A DNA stretch of 64,000 nucleotides from an uncultured Bacteroidales bacterium (GTDB lineage Bacteria; Bacteroidota; Bacteroidia; Bacteroidales; F082). The stretch's first letter is position 1. Every line of letters starts with the position of its first letter. The position numbers and the translations under genes were made by a program. The DNA lies in NCBI GenBank assembly GCA_947166105.1, contig CAMVCZ010000007.1, positions 1 to 64,000 of the forward strand, written 5' to 3'. This document shows positions 1 to 8,387 of the stretch, one piece after another. The notes beneath the pieces are model-generated. The model searched no databases and had not been told where the DNA came from. It saw only the letters and a list, made by a program, of their open reading frames with translations.

Positions 1-53
1 CTAGGACCTACTGATTATGAGTCAGTTGCTCTAACCAACTGCGCTATGGGACC
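1..53 (-). tRNA. tRNA-Met (CAT), 3' end truncated by window edge
   Basis: Reverse complement GGTCCCATAGCGCAGTTGGTTAGAGCAACTGACTCATAATCAGTAGGTCCTAG: D arm plus anticodon stem CTGAC/GTCAG with loop TCATAAT. Confidence 0.9.
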
Positions 54-154
54 GCGAAAAAGCGCGACAAAACGAAGATTTCCGCCTTTTTTCTTGCTTT
101 TTGCGCTGCAAAGTTACAATTTTGCACCGAATTAGACGGAAAAAATCATCAAAA

Positions 155-802
155 ATGAATACAAAAATCAAAAACATCATCTTCGACCTTGGCGGTGTCA
201 TCCTCGACATCGATGAAACCGTTGTGTATAAAGAACTTGAAAAGATGGGCATCAAGACGTCGGAACTGGCTCATTCAAAGGAGTTTATCGAAATCATGAG
301 CAAGTTCGACACGGGCATTTACACCGCCCCTACTTTCCGAAAGAGAATGAAAGCCCTTATTGGACAAGAAAAAATGACCGACGAGAAATTCGACTCCATC
401 TGGAACGCCATGCTTCTTGACATCCCCCGCGAGCGCGTCGAAGCCATCGAAAAAGTGAAGAAGCATTACAAGATTTTCCTGATGAGCAACACGAATGTAA
501 TTCATTACGACTTGTATGTCAGGGATTTGCAGTTGCGTTTTGGCTACAACGAATTTGACGAGCTGTTCGACAAGTCGTATTTCTCCTTCGCCGAACATCT
601 TGAAAAACCCGACCCGCGCTTCTTTGAGTTGATTCTCGACCATGAAAGCCTATTGCCCGAAGAAACCTTGTTCATCGACGACACGGAAAAGAATATCAAC
701 ATCGCCAAGTCATTGGGAATCAACACTTATCATATTAGCCGTGAGGAGTTGGTGCGCAACTTGTTTGAGAATGGAGTACTTAAAGATGGTATTGTTGGCT
801 GA
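155..802 (+). CDS. HAD family phosphatase
   Basis: NIIFDLGGVILDID motif I, LMSNTN, KPDPRFFE, FIDDTEKN; in-frame ATG at 155. Confidence 0.85.
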   Translation: MNTKIKNIIFDLGGVILDIDETVVYKELEKMGIKTSELAHSKEFIEIMSKFDTGIYTAPTFRKRMKALIGQEKMTDEKFDSIWNAMLLDIPRERVEAIEKVKKHYKIFLMSNTNVIHYDLYVRDLQLRFGYNEFDELFDKSYFSFAEHLEKPDPRFFELILDHESLLPEETLFIDDTEKNINIAKSLGINTYHISREELVRNLFENGVLKDGIVG

Positions 803-1760
803 TTTCATCCAAAATCTCCATGATTTCACCAACTGAAAGAACCTCCATCAACCTCATTTTGAACGGTTTAAAGTTAGGCAGACCCTTGAAGTAAGAAGCC
901 CAGTGTTTCCTGATTTCAAAAATGGCGATACGCTCGCCTTTCCATTCCACCGACCTTTGCAACTGAATCTTGCTAACGCGAACACGCTCCGCCACATCGG
1001 GCAAGGGCAACTCCTCCCCTGTTTCCAAATAATGCCTTATCTGGCTGAAAATCCACGGGTTGCCGTAAGTGGCGCGACCAATCATCAGGCCGTCAACGCC
1101 GAAAGTGTCCTTGTAGTGTTTCGCCGAAGGGCCGTCCACCACATCACCATTGCCGATGATGGGAATGTGCATACGCGGGTTGTTTTTCACTGCCCCGATT
1201 AAAGTCCAGTCGGCGGGTTCGCTGTATTTTGTGGTACGCAAGCGACCATGAATCGTCAAGGCGGCAATGCCCACATCTTGCAGTCGCTCAGCGATTTCCA
1301 CGATTTCACGGTGCTGGTCATCGTAGCCGAGGCGCGTCTTCACGGTGACAGGCGTTTTCACGGCCTCCACCACTGCCTTGGTGATGGCCACCATCTTGGG
1401 GATGTCGTTCATAATGCCCGAACCAGCACCTTTCGAGGCCACTTTTTTCACAGGACAGCCGAAATTGATGTCGATAATGTCGGGATGGGCGGTTTCGGCA
1501 TATCGCGCCGCTTCCACCATCGGCTCAACTGCATTGCCGAAAATCTGTATGCCTACAGGTCGCTCAAATTCTTCAAAATCAAGTTTTTTGATACTCTTTA
1601 CCGAATCACGGATAAGGCCGTCAGCGGAAATGAACTCCGAATAGACCACATCCGCGCCAAACATCTTGCAGACATAGCGGAACGGCGGGTCGGAAACATC
1701 CTCCATCGGGGCGAGGAGGAGCGGATAATGCTCAAATTCGAGGTGGGCGATTCTAAACAT
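780..1760 (-). CDS. dusB: tRNA-dihydrouridine synthase (DusB-like)
   Basis: LAPMEDVSDPPFR, DINFGCPVKK, TVKTRLG, IHGR, GDV, GRATYGNPW. Confidence 0.9.
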   Translation of the reverse strand: MFRIAHLEFEHYPLLLAPMEDVSDPPFRYVCKMFGADVVYSEFISADGLIRDSVKSIKKLDFEEFERPVGIQIFGNAVEPMVEAARYAETAHPDIIDINFGCPVKKVASKGAGSGIMNDIPKMVAITKAVVEAVKTPVTVKTRLGYDDQHREIVEIAERLQDVGIAALTIHGRLRTTKYSEPADWTLIGAVKNNPRMHIPIIGNGDVVDGPSAKHYKDTFGVDGLMIGRATYGNPWIFSQIRHYLETGEELPLPDVAERVRVSKIQLQRSVEWKGERIAIFEIRKHWASYFKGLPNFKPFKMRLMEVLSVGEIMEILDEISQQYHL

Positions 1761-1778
1761 AGATGTTTCTATTGTGTC

Positions 1779-1833
1779 GGCCCTTCGACAGGCTCAGGGA
1801 CCTTAGTTCGTTGAGCTTTTCGAAACGCCGAAC
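1779..1833. repeat. REP-like inverted repeat CCCTTCGACAGGCTCAGGG...CGTTGAGCTTTTCGAAACG
   Basis: Inverted TTCGACAGGCTCAG / TTGAGCTTTTCGAA; same core recurs at 47893, 53692, 55181 and 60482. Confidence 0.75.
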
Positions 1834-1865
1834 TTAAGTTTTCACGCCGCAAAATTACAAAAAGT

Positions 1866-1873
1866 GTATCTTT
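1866..1873 (+). promoter_or_regulatory. Bacteroidota -7 box TATCTTTG
   Basis: TAnnTTTG consensus just upstream of the CDS at 1892. Confidence 0.55.
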
Positions 1874-1891
1874 GCAGCAAAATCAAAGGTC

Positions 1892-2809
1892 ATGAACGAC
1901 AATTTGTTTATCGAAAACTTGAAACAATCCACTGGGATGCGGATTTTTTTGTATTTGGTTATCTTATTGATTAGTACGCTAATAGGTATTTTATTGGCCG
2001 CTGTTTTCTTTACTGGTGACACTGGAATAAAAATCGGACAGGGCATCAGCTCCATCTGTATGTTTGTAGTGCCGCCTTTCGTGTATTATTATCTTACGCG
2101 CAAGGAACACCAAATGCAAGAATTGGGATTCCGCAGCCTTACTCCACCGTGGTGGCTGATATTAATAGGTGTGGCTGTGATGTTTGTCTGCATACCTGTC
2201 ACCACACAACTGACCACATGGAACGAAAACTTGAGTTTCGGTAAAAACTTAACATGGCTCGAAGACTGGATTAAATCCTTGGAAGAAACTGCAAAAGCAG
2301 CGACAGAAAAGATGCTGAATGTGGACACAATTGGTGGACTGTTGCTCAATTTGGTCATCGTTGCCCTGATACCCGCCATTGGCGAAGAAATGACCTTTCG
2401 GGGCGTGCTGCAACAATCGCTGACGCGGAGGATGAACCCTCACATCGCCATTTTCCTTTCGGCGGCCATCTTCTCTTTCATCCATTTCCAGTTTTACGGA
2501 TTCCTGCCGCGCATGTTCCTCGGCATCCTGTTAGGCTATATGTTCTACATCACCGGCTCGCTCTGGACGAGTATGTTGATGCACTTCGTCAACAATGGCA
2601 CGGCGGTGGTTCTCTATTACCTGAATTACAATGGCATCGTCAACATCGACCCTGACCATTTTGGCGCAACGGAAAGCCTGTGGATTTTGTTCGCAAGTGC
2701 CTTGGTGACTTCGGGGCTGATTGCTTGGAGTTGGTGGAAAGCCTTCTGGAAACATCCCGATTCACCCAAGATGAGCCGCCAAAACATTCAGGGACAATCC
2801 TTTACGTGA
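1892..2809 (+). CDS. CPBP family intramembrane metalloprotease
   Basis: Multi-TM, EEMTFRGVLQQSL and FSFIHFQFYGFLPRMFLGILLGYMFYITGSLWTSMLMHFVNN motifs. Confidence 0.85.
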   Translation: MNDNLFIENLKQSTGMRIFLYLVILLISTLIGILLAAVFFTGDTGIKIGQGISSICMFVVPPFVYYYLTRKEHQMQELGFRSLTPPWWLILIGVAVMFVCIPVTTQLTTWNENLSFGKNLTWLEDWIKSLEETAKAATEKMLNVDTIGGLLLNLVIVALIPAIGEEMTFRGVLQQSLTRRMNPHIAIFLSAAIFSFIHFQFYGFLPRMFLGILLGYMFYITGSLWTSMLMHFVNNGTAVVLYYLNYNGIVNIDPDHFGATESLWILFASALVTSGLIAWSWWKAFWKHPDSPKMSRQNIQGQSFT

Positions 2810-2865
2810 TTGGTTATAATTCCCAGAAAAACCGTACTTTTGCAACCATTTTGAATCCTTGCCGA

Positions 2866-3570
2866 ATGAAACCATCACCTATCATTGGCGTCACGCCGCT
2901 TTGGGATGCCGAGCGCAAGAGCGTTTGGATGCTGCCCGATTATTTGGACGGCATCAAGGCCGCTGGAGGTATTCCCGTCATCCTGCCGATCGAAATGTCA
3001 GAAACGGATGCAGACCGTATGATGGAAACCTGCGACGGTTTCCTGTTTACGGGCGGTCAGGATGTCGCGCCTGAGCTTTACGGGACAAAGGATGCCTCTG
3101 GAACCGTCGTCCCCAGCCCTGAACGCGACGGCTTGGAAACGCTGCTGCTGAAGAAAGCCCTGCACGCCGACAAGGCCATCTTCGGCATCTGCCGTGGGCT
3201 TCAGTTCATCAATGCGTATTTGGGCGGCACGCTTTGGCACGACCTTCCTTCGCAACATCCGTCAAGCATCACCCACAGGCAAGCCAAACCTTACGACAAC
3301 CCGACGCACAAAGTCACCGTGAGCGGCGACCTGCAAGCCCTATTGGGCAAAGACACCCTCGAAGTGAACACGCTGCACCACCAAGCCATCAAAGACCTCG
3401 GCAACGGCCTGATTCCCATGGCCCAATCCCCCGACGGCCTCATCGAAGCCGTAAAAATGGCGGGCAAGCGCTTCGTCTGCGCTGTGCAATGGCATCCCGA
3501 GTATATGTTCAAGACGGATGCCGATAGTTTGAAGGTGTTTTCTTGGTTTGTGGGGCAGTGCTTATCGTAG
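2866..3570 (+). CDS. gamma-glutamyl-gamma-aminobutyrate hydrolase family (peptidase C26)
   Basis: FTGGQDVAPELYG, GICRGLQ nucleophile, VQWHPEY; likely ATG at 2866 (MKPSPIIGV). Confidence 0.88.
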   Translation: MKPSPIIGVTPLWDAERKSVWMLPDYLDGIKAAGGIPVILPIEMSETDADRMMETCDGFLFTGGQDVAPELYGTKDASGTVVPSPERDGLETLLLKKALHADKAIFGICRGLQFINAYLGGTLWHDLPSQHPSSITHRQAKPYDNPTHKVTVSGDLQALLGKDTLEVNTLHHQAIKDLGNGLIPMAQSPDGLIEAVKMAGKRFVCAVQWHPEYMFKTDADSLKVFSWFVGQCLS

Positions 3571-3579
3571 ATTCCTTCC

Positions 3580-4464
3580 TTAATCGTGTTCCTCCAACCA
3601 AGGCTCGAGGATAGCGCAATACTTGTCAGTCTGCTCCACGAAGCAGGTGTGGCGCGCACCTTTGAACACTTCCCAGCGGCTGTTGGGGATGTTCTCATAG
3701 AGTGAAGCCGCCACCACGGGGGTGCAGATGTCGCGGGTACCGCTGCAAATCAGGCAAGGTTGCTTGATCTGGTTGAGGCGGTCGGTGTACTCAAAATTGG
3801 CCAAATTGCCCAAGGGCTGGTATTCGTTGGGACCCCAGCCATAGAGATAGGCCTCGTTGCCAGCGCGTTTGGGCCGACGGAGACATTCGGGCGAATTTTC
3901 ATCAATGCTGATGACATAACGCTCATAGTAATGCTCGTTGGCGCGGAGATAGTCGGGGTCGTCCCAGTTGCCGGTGGCTTCGGCGCGACGGATGGCTTCC
4001 TGGTCTTCCTCCGACATATACTTGATGAGGCGGTGCTGTTCGCTGGCCCAAAGCGAACTGGAGGCATGACCTGAAGAAAGAATCACCGACTTGACGCCTT
4101 GGGGCTGGCAATCAATGATGTAGGCTATGGCCTGCATGGCACCCCACGACTGGCCGAGGAGGTGAATCTGGTCGAGGTGCAGATGCTCACGCAAGGCGAT
4201 GAGTTCGTTGATCCACGTTTCCTGAGTCCACAGTTCGGGATGGCCGTCGAGGTAGGAATTGCCGCAGCCGATCTGGTCATAGGAAACCACCTGTCGGCCC
4301 GTGTCGGCGATGCGGTCCAGCACCTCGAAATAGTTGTGCGTGCTGCCCGGTCCGCCGTGCAGGAGCAACAATGCGGGCTTGTCTGAGGGTTCGCCTACAA
4401 TGCGGTAGTAGGTCTGATAGCCCAAAAAGGGCATATATCCTTCTTGCATGGGATGTTGATTCAT
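3580..4464 (-). CDS. proline iminopeptidase-family alpha/beta hydrolase
   Basis: LLLHGGPGSTHNYF, SYDQIGCGNS, LLGQSWGAMQA, GARHTCFVE. Confidence 0.87.
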   Translation of the reverse strand: MNQHPMQEGYMPFLGYQTYYRIVGEPSDKPALLLLHGGPGSTHNYFEVLDRIADTGRQVVSYDQIGCGNSYLDGHPELWTQETWINELIALREHLHLDQIHLLGQSWGAMQAIAYIIDCQPQGVKSVILSSGHASSSLWASEQHRLIKYMSEEDQEAIRRAEATGNWDDPDYLRANEHYYERYVISIDENSPECLRRPKRAGNEAYLYGWGPNEYQPLGNLANFEYTDRLNQIKQPCLICSGTRDICTPVVAASLYENIPNSRWEVFKGARHTCFVEQTDKYCAILEPWLEEHD

Positions 4465-4560
4465 GGTTTGAAGTGTTTTTGTTTGTCGGGGCAAAGATAT
4501 ATTTTATTGCATATTTTTGCAAAAAAAATGCAGTTTAATCTTGCATATTCCAAAAATGTG

Positions 4561-4568
4561 TATCTTTG
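4561..4568 (+). promoter_or_regulatory. Bacteroidota -7 box TATCTTTG
   Basis: TAnnTTTG upstream of the CDS at 4594. Confidence 0.55.
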
Positions 4569-4593
4569 CTGACTCTCGTTATAACGATAGTTT

Positions 4594-5274
4594 ATGGAAA
4601 GCAAAGTATTATATCACGGCTCGACAAAAGTCATAGAACAGCCAGTACTGGGTTTGGGAAATCCGAAAAATGACTACGGATTAGGATTCTATTGCACTGA
4701 AAGTCTAGAACTTGCAAAAGAATGGGCCTGCACAGAACTCAGTGACGGCTTTGTCAATAGTTATGAAATCGGCTTTGAGGGATTGAATATCCTTCATTTG
4801 AACACAAAGTCCTACCATATCCTGAATTGGCTATCGATATTGCTGCAAAACAGGACTTTTGTCCTTTCACAAGGGCTGCCTTCTGAAGCAAAAGCCTATC
4901 TGCTGGACAACTTTCTGCCCGAATACGAGCATTATGACCTTATCATAGGCTATCGTGCCGACGACTCCTATTTCTCCTTTGCCAACGCTTTTCTGAACAA
5001 CACCATTTCTTTGGAGCAGTTGCGCAAGGCGATGTTCTTGGGGAAATTAGGTGAACAAGTAGTGCTGAAAAGCGAGGAGGCTTTTTCCCGCCTCATATTC
5101 AATGAGAGTATTCCCGTTGATAGCAGCCTATATTTTCCCAAACGGCAAGCTCGTGACCGTCAAGCCAGAGCGGATTTCCAGAATGAAAAAGCGGAGGTTT
5201 CACCCGCCGATGCCGTCTATATGATTGATATTCTCAGACAAAAATGGACCAATGAAGACCCACGCTTACAATAG
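4594..5274 (+). CDS. DUF3990 domain protein (ADP-ribosyltransferase-like), putative toxin
   Basis: LYHGSTKVIEQP...NDYGLGFYCTESLELAKEWA, characteristic DUF3990/ART-like N-terminus. Confidence 0.75.
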   Translation: MESKVLYHGSTKVIEQPVLGLGNPKNDYGLGFYCTESLELAKEWACTELSDGFVNSYEIGFEGLNILHLNTKSYHILNWLSILLQNRTFVLSQGLPSEAKAYLLDNFLPEYEHYDLIIGYRADDSYFSFANAFLNNTISLEQLRKAMFLGKLGEQVVLKSEEAFSRLIFNESIPVDSSLYFPKRQARDRQARADFQNEKAEVSPADAVYMIDILRQKWTNEDPRLQ

Positions 5275-5899
5275 TCTGTACCTTGAAGATGCCATGAACA
5301 ACCTCGGCACCATGCTCGACTGCACCGTCAATGCTGCACAGTACGACTTAGTTGTCTTTTACGAGATGTTCCTTTCCAGCGGTGTTGCTTCGCAAATGGA
5401 GGCTGGAAATCCACGTTATCTTTCGGGAATGTCGGGGATGGAATTGATGCAACTGGTTTTGGAGAAGTCTTCTGACAAAACCCTACCCATTATGAATTAT
5501 GCGCCTTTTGACCGCACACCTGAATACTGGGCCGGCTGGGCTTTGGCCTATTACCAATGGTATAGCGCTTATACGTTCCCCTTTATCCAAAAGAACGGCT
5601 TAAGTATCAGTACTGTCCTTTCGCTTTACCCCACTTTGCACGAAGCTGACCTCTCCAAATTTGTCCAAACCGCAGATATGCTTATCCAAACGCATCTAAG
5701 CACCCGCAAAAACACATTGAAAACCATTCGAAAGCAATCCCATCTCACCCAAAAGGAACTGGCCGACCTCTCTGGCGTGACCCTTCGTATGATTCAAGCC
5801 TATGAACAAGGCCATCAAGACATCATGAAAGCCGAGGCACGGACAGTTTTTGCTTTGGCGAGAATGCTGGGGTGTACACCTGAGGTGATATGTGGGTAA
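5252..5899 (+). CDS. XRE-type HTH protein with ~130-aa N-terminal domain, partner of upstream DUF3990
   Basis: C-terminal LKTIRKQSHLTQKELADLSGVTLRMIQAYEQG HTH; overlaps the upstream CDS by 23 bp. Confidence 0.75.
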   Translation: MKTHAYNSLYLEDAMNNLGTMLDCTVNAAQYDLVVFYEMFLSSGVASQMEAGNPRYLSGMSGMELMQLVLEKSSDKTLPIMNYAPFDRTPEYWAGWALAYYQWYSAYTFPFIQKNGLSISTVLSLYPTLHEADLSKFVQTADMLIQTHLSTRKNTLKTIRKQSHLTQKELADLSGVTLRMIQAYEQGHQDIMKAEARTVFALARMLGCTPEVICG

Positions 5900-5910
5900 T
5901 GCAAAGCGTT

Positions 5911-5982
5911 TTTATTCAGCCAAATCTGTGCATTTTTACCATGTTTTGGCTGGATTAAATTTTTTATTCAGCCAAAACAATA
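5911..5982. repeat. alternating inverted-repeat array (core TTCAGCCAAAA), three units
   Basis: TTTATTCAGCCAAAT (5911), inverted ATGTTTTGGCTGGATTAAA (5941), TTTTTATTCAGCCAAAACAATA (5961). Confidence 0.75.
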
Positions 5983-6045
5983 AAAACAACACACAAGCCG
6001 ATATCTTTGCAAGTAACATAAAGTCATATCACAGAAAAAACGAAT

Positions 6046-6663
6046 ATGAAAAACCATTTTCAAAAAGCAATCGGTGTTGTCTGTTTTGTAGCATCGATGC
6101 TATGCTTGGCATTGACTATGATGTGTTGTCATAGTGGTTTTAATGCTAATAAGAATATTCACTACAGCGATGTTGAAAAAATTCATATCGGAATGCCACT
6201 TGACAGTGTGGTCTTGATTTTGGGTCAGCCATACGCCTTCAGCAGCGACCTTGGATGTCATGATCTGACGTGTAAGAATCCACGTGTTGTTTCTGAGATT
6301 AAAATGACAAAAGGAACGGATGTTGTTCATTATGTAGACAGCATATATCAAGATACGAATTATTGTTGCGAGGCAAATAGGGAGAATATGAGGAACATTG
6401 AAAAACACGTCACTCTCGATTATACGGAGGAGCCATCATTTCTAAAGAGCATTTTTAATTCTCCGATGTTTACTTACCCGATGTTGTGGATTCATTTGGA
6501 CAGCAATTACCGAGTAAGTGAAGTTTATGCGAAATACTACGGAAAGGGATGGGATGAGAAGTGCATATATTCACTATCTGAGAATCCTGCTAAGGATAGT
6601 CAGGATAACAACATAGAATTAATAGTAGATACGACTTTGTTCAGAAAGTGTTTCCCAAAATGA
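6046..6663 (+). CDS. hypothetical exported protein with BamE/SmpA-like motif
   Basis: N-terminal hydrophobic signal; KIHIGMPLDSVVLILGQPY resembles the BamE-fold 'GMt..eV..llG.P' motif. Confidence 0.5.
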   Translation: MKNHFQKAIGVVCFVASMLCLALTMMCCHSGFNANKNIHYSDVEKIHIGMPLDSVVLILGQPYAFSSDLGCHDLTCKNPRVVSEIKMTKGTDVVHYVDSIYQDTNYCCEANRENMRNIEKHVTLDYTEEPSFLKSIFNSPMFTYPMLWIHLDSNYRVSEVYAKYYGKGWDEKCIYSLSENPAKDSQDNNIELIVDTTLFRKCFPK

Positions 6664-6850
6664 TATAAAGCTCCGATAACATTCCAACACATAAATCGGG
6701 AATGCGTGTTGATGTCATTCTTATTTTTCCTTTATATATCATTATATTAGATACTGCTATCTATTTCATCCAATATGTCTGCCTTGCGTTTTTTGGGCGC
6801 AAGGCAGGGGCAAAATTAGGAAAACTATCAATAAACAAAGATAAAGGATG

Positions 6851-6884
6851 AAAAAATCCCATGCACCGAAAGGGCACGTGGGAT
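6851..6884 (-). terminator. rho-independent terminator (minus strand)
   Basis: Minus strand ATCCCACGTGCCCTTTCGGTGCATGGGATTTTTT. Confidence 0.65.
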
Positions 6885-7050
6885 AGATGGGGAATTATCT
6901 CAAAAAGTGAAATTTGATGGCGAAAAATGACAAAAAAGTGCCATTTATGGTTGTTTGTATCGTTTTTATGTGTATTTTTGCACGCTCATCTGAAAACAGA
7001 AGGAGTTTCGAGGCTCGGTTCGCCAAGATGCGGATCTGAGCCTTGCGCTT

Positions 7051-7581
7051 TTATAAGATTTCCTGTAACCGCTTCTTCATCTTCTTCTTCATCATTTTTT
7101 CTCCATAGTCTTCATCGAGATAGTAAGCTGTCAACAGATAATAAGCGTTTCCGCTTCTCAACTGAGGTTCCAATACGATGACGTACTTTTGAGTTTTATT
7201 GTAGATATAAGTTCGTTTAATGTCCTTGCGGTTCTTCTGGTCGCGCTCAACAATGCTGAACACTTCAATATCAGCCTCGCCTGTGGTTTCCTCCATGTGG
7301 GGCTTAATCCAATGCAGTCTGTGTGACCTATGTATGTCGAACACACGATGCTTTACTCCATCTTCTTCAACTTCTTTGCAGGTGAGGTGCATCAGTTCTC
7401 TCGCCATTTCAACAGAGCCATCGTCCTTGATGGGATAGATGCGTTTTTCGCGGAACTTGAAAGAAGGATTGTCTTCAATGTCGCGCTCATAGATGGCTTT
7501 CAGCACTTCGTTGCGCTGCGTTTCGTTGGGATAGTGGGCAAGGTCTAACAGTTCGGGGTATTTCTTCAAGAGATTGAACAT
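7051..7581 (-). CDS. hypothetical protein, possible BECR (Barnase/EndoU/ColicinE5/RelE)-like nuclease
   Basis: C-terminal TYIYNKTQKYVIVLEPQLRSGNAYYLLTAYYLD resembles the phage BECR-like nuclease C-terminus; adjacent to a DUF3800 gene. Confidence 0.45.
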   Translation of the reverse strand: MFNLLKKYPELLDLAHYPNETQRNEVLKAIYERDIEDNPSFKFREKRIYPIKDDGSVEMARELMHLTCKEVEEDGVKHRVFDIHRSHRLHWIKPHMEETTGEADIEVFSIVERDQKNRKDIKRTYIYNKTQKYVIVLEPQLRSGNAYYLLTAYYLDEDYGEKMMKKKMKKRLQEIL

Positions 7582-7583
7582 GG

Positions 7584-8267
7584 CTACTTCAGTTTGATGA
7601 AAAACAAGTTGAACTTACGATTGCCCAGAGGAGTAGTTCGGGTGATGTCGCCATGCTCCTTGATTTTTTCAACCAACTTCACCTTGGCCAACGACCTACC
7701 TTGCACATCGCCTTTCTCGCGGCGAAGGTTATAATTTACCGCGCCCATGATAACATCTGCCATCTGCACAAAGCAACTTTCATGTGACCTCACAAACTGG
7801 AGCTTTGAGATGGAAGCATTCCATTTCAGGATGTCTTGCAAGCGGTGCAGTTTGCCGGCACTGGAGGTGTCCTTAATGTCGAGATAAACATTGTAATTGT
7901 TCTCGAGGTTCATCTCATAGTGGAGCAACTGGTAATACATTCGGTAATAGAAGTCGTTGGAAGTGTAGTCGGGGCGAGATTCGTCAATCTGGCTCTTATC
8001 AACAATGACCGCACGGAAGTTCATGTCAGTCATGAAGAAATAGTCGAGCAGTTCATTATACATCTGGAAGGTGGCCTCATGGACATTCGTCCATTTCAAC
8101 TCGCCTTGGTAGCCGTGCTTTTTCTTGATTTCCTTGATTTGCGCCTTAGCCATATACATCTGGTTGTAGGCGATACTGACATAGCCCAGTACCATGTATG
8201 GATGCCCATCATGAGGTAAATGGGTGCTTTCGTCGCAGTAGATATTGAATGTCTTTGTGGTTTTCAT
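7584..8267 (-). CDS. DUF3800 domain-containing protein
   Basis: FNIYCDESTHLPHDGHPYMVLGYVSI...; acidic residue pattern of DUF3800; start MKTTKTFNIYCDES at 8267. Confidence 0.8.
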   Translation of the reverse strand: MKTTKTFNIYCDESTHLPHDGHPYMVLGYVSIAYNQMYMAKAQIKEIKKKHGYQGELKWTNVHEATFQMYNELLDYFFMTDMNFRAVIVDKSQIDESRPDYTSNDFYYRMYYQLLHYEMNLENNYNVYLDIKDTSSAGKLHRLQDILKWNASISKLQFVRSHESCFVQMADVIMGAVNYNLRREKGDVQGRSLAKVKLVEKIKEHGDITRTTPLGNRKFNLFFIKLK

Positions 8268-8330
8268 CGAGCCTATCCAATTTGACTTCAAAAATACAAG
8301 TTTTCCGTGAGTTAAATGCACTACTACAAC

Positions 8331-8367
8331 AAAAAAAGGCGTAACCCTTTCGGATTACACCTTTTTT
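8331..8367 (-). terminator. bidirectional rho-independent terminator after dnaK
   Basis: AAAAAAAGGCGTAACCCTTTCGGATTACACCTTTTTT. Confidence 0.75.
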
Positions 8368-8387
8368 GATAGTGTTTCAAGTAGTGT

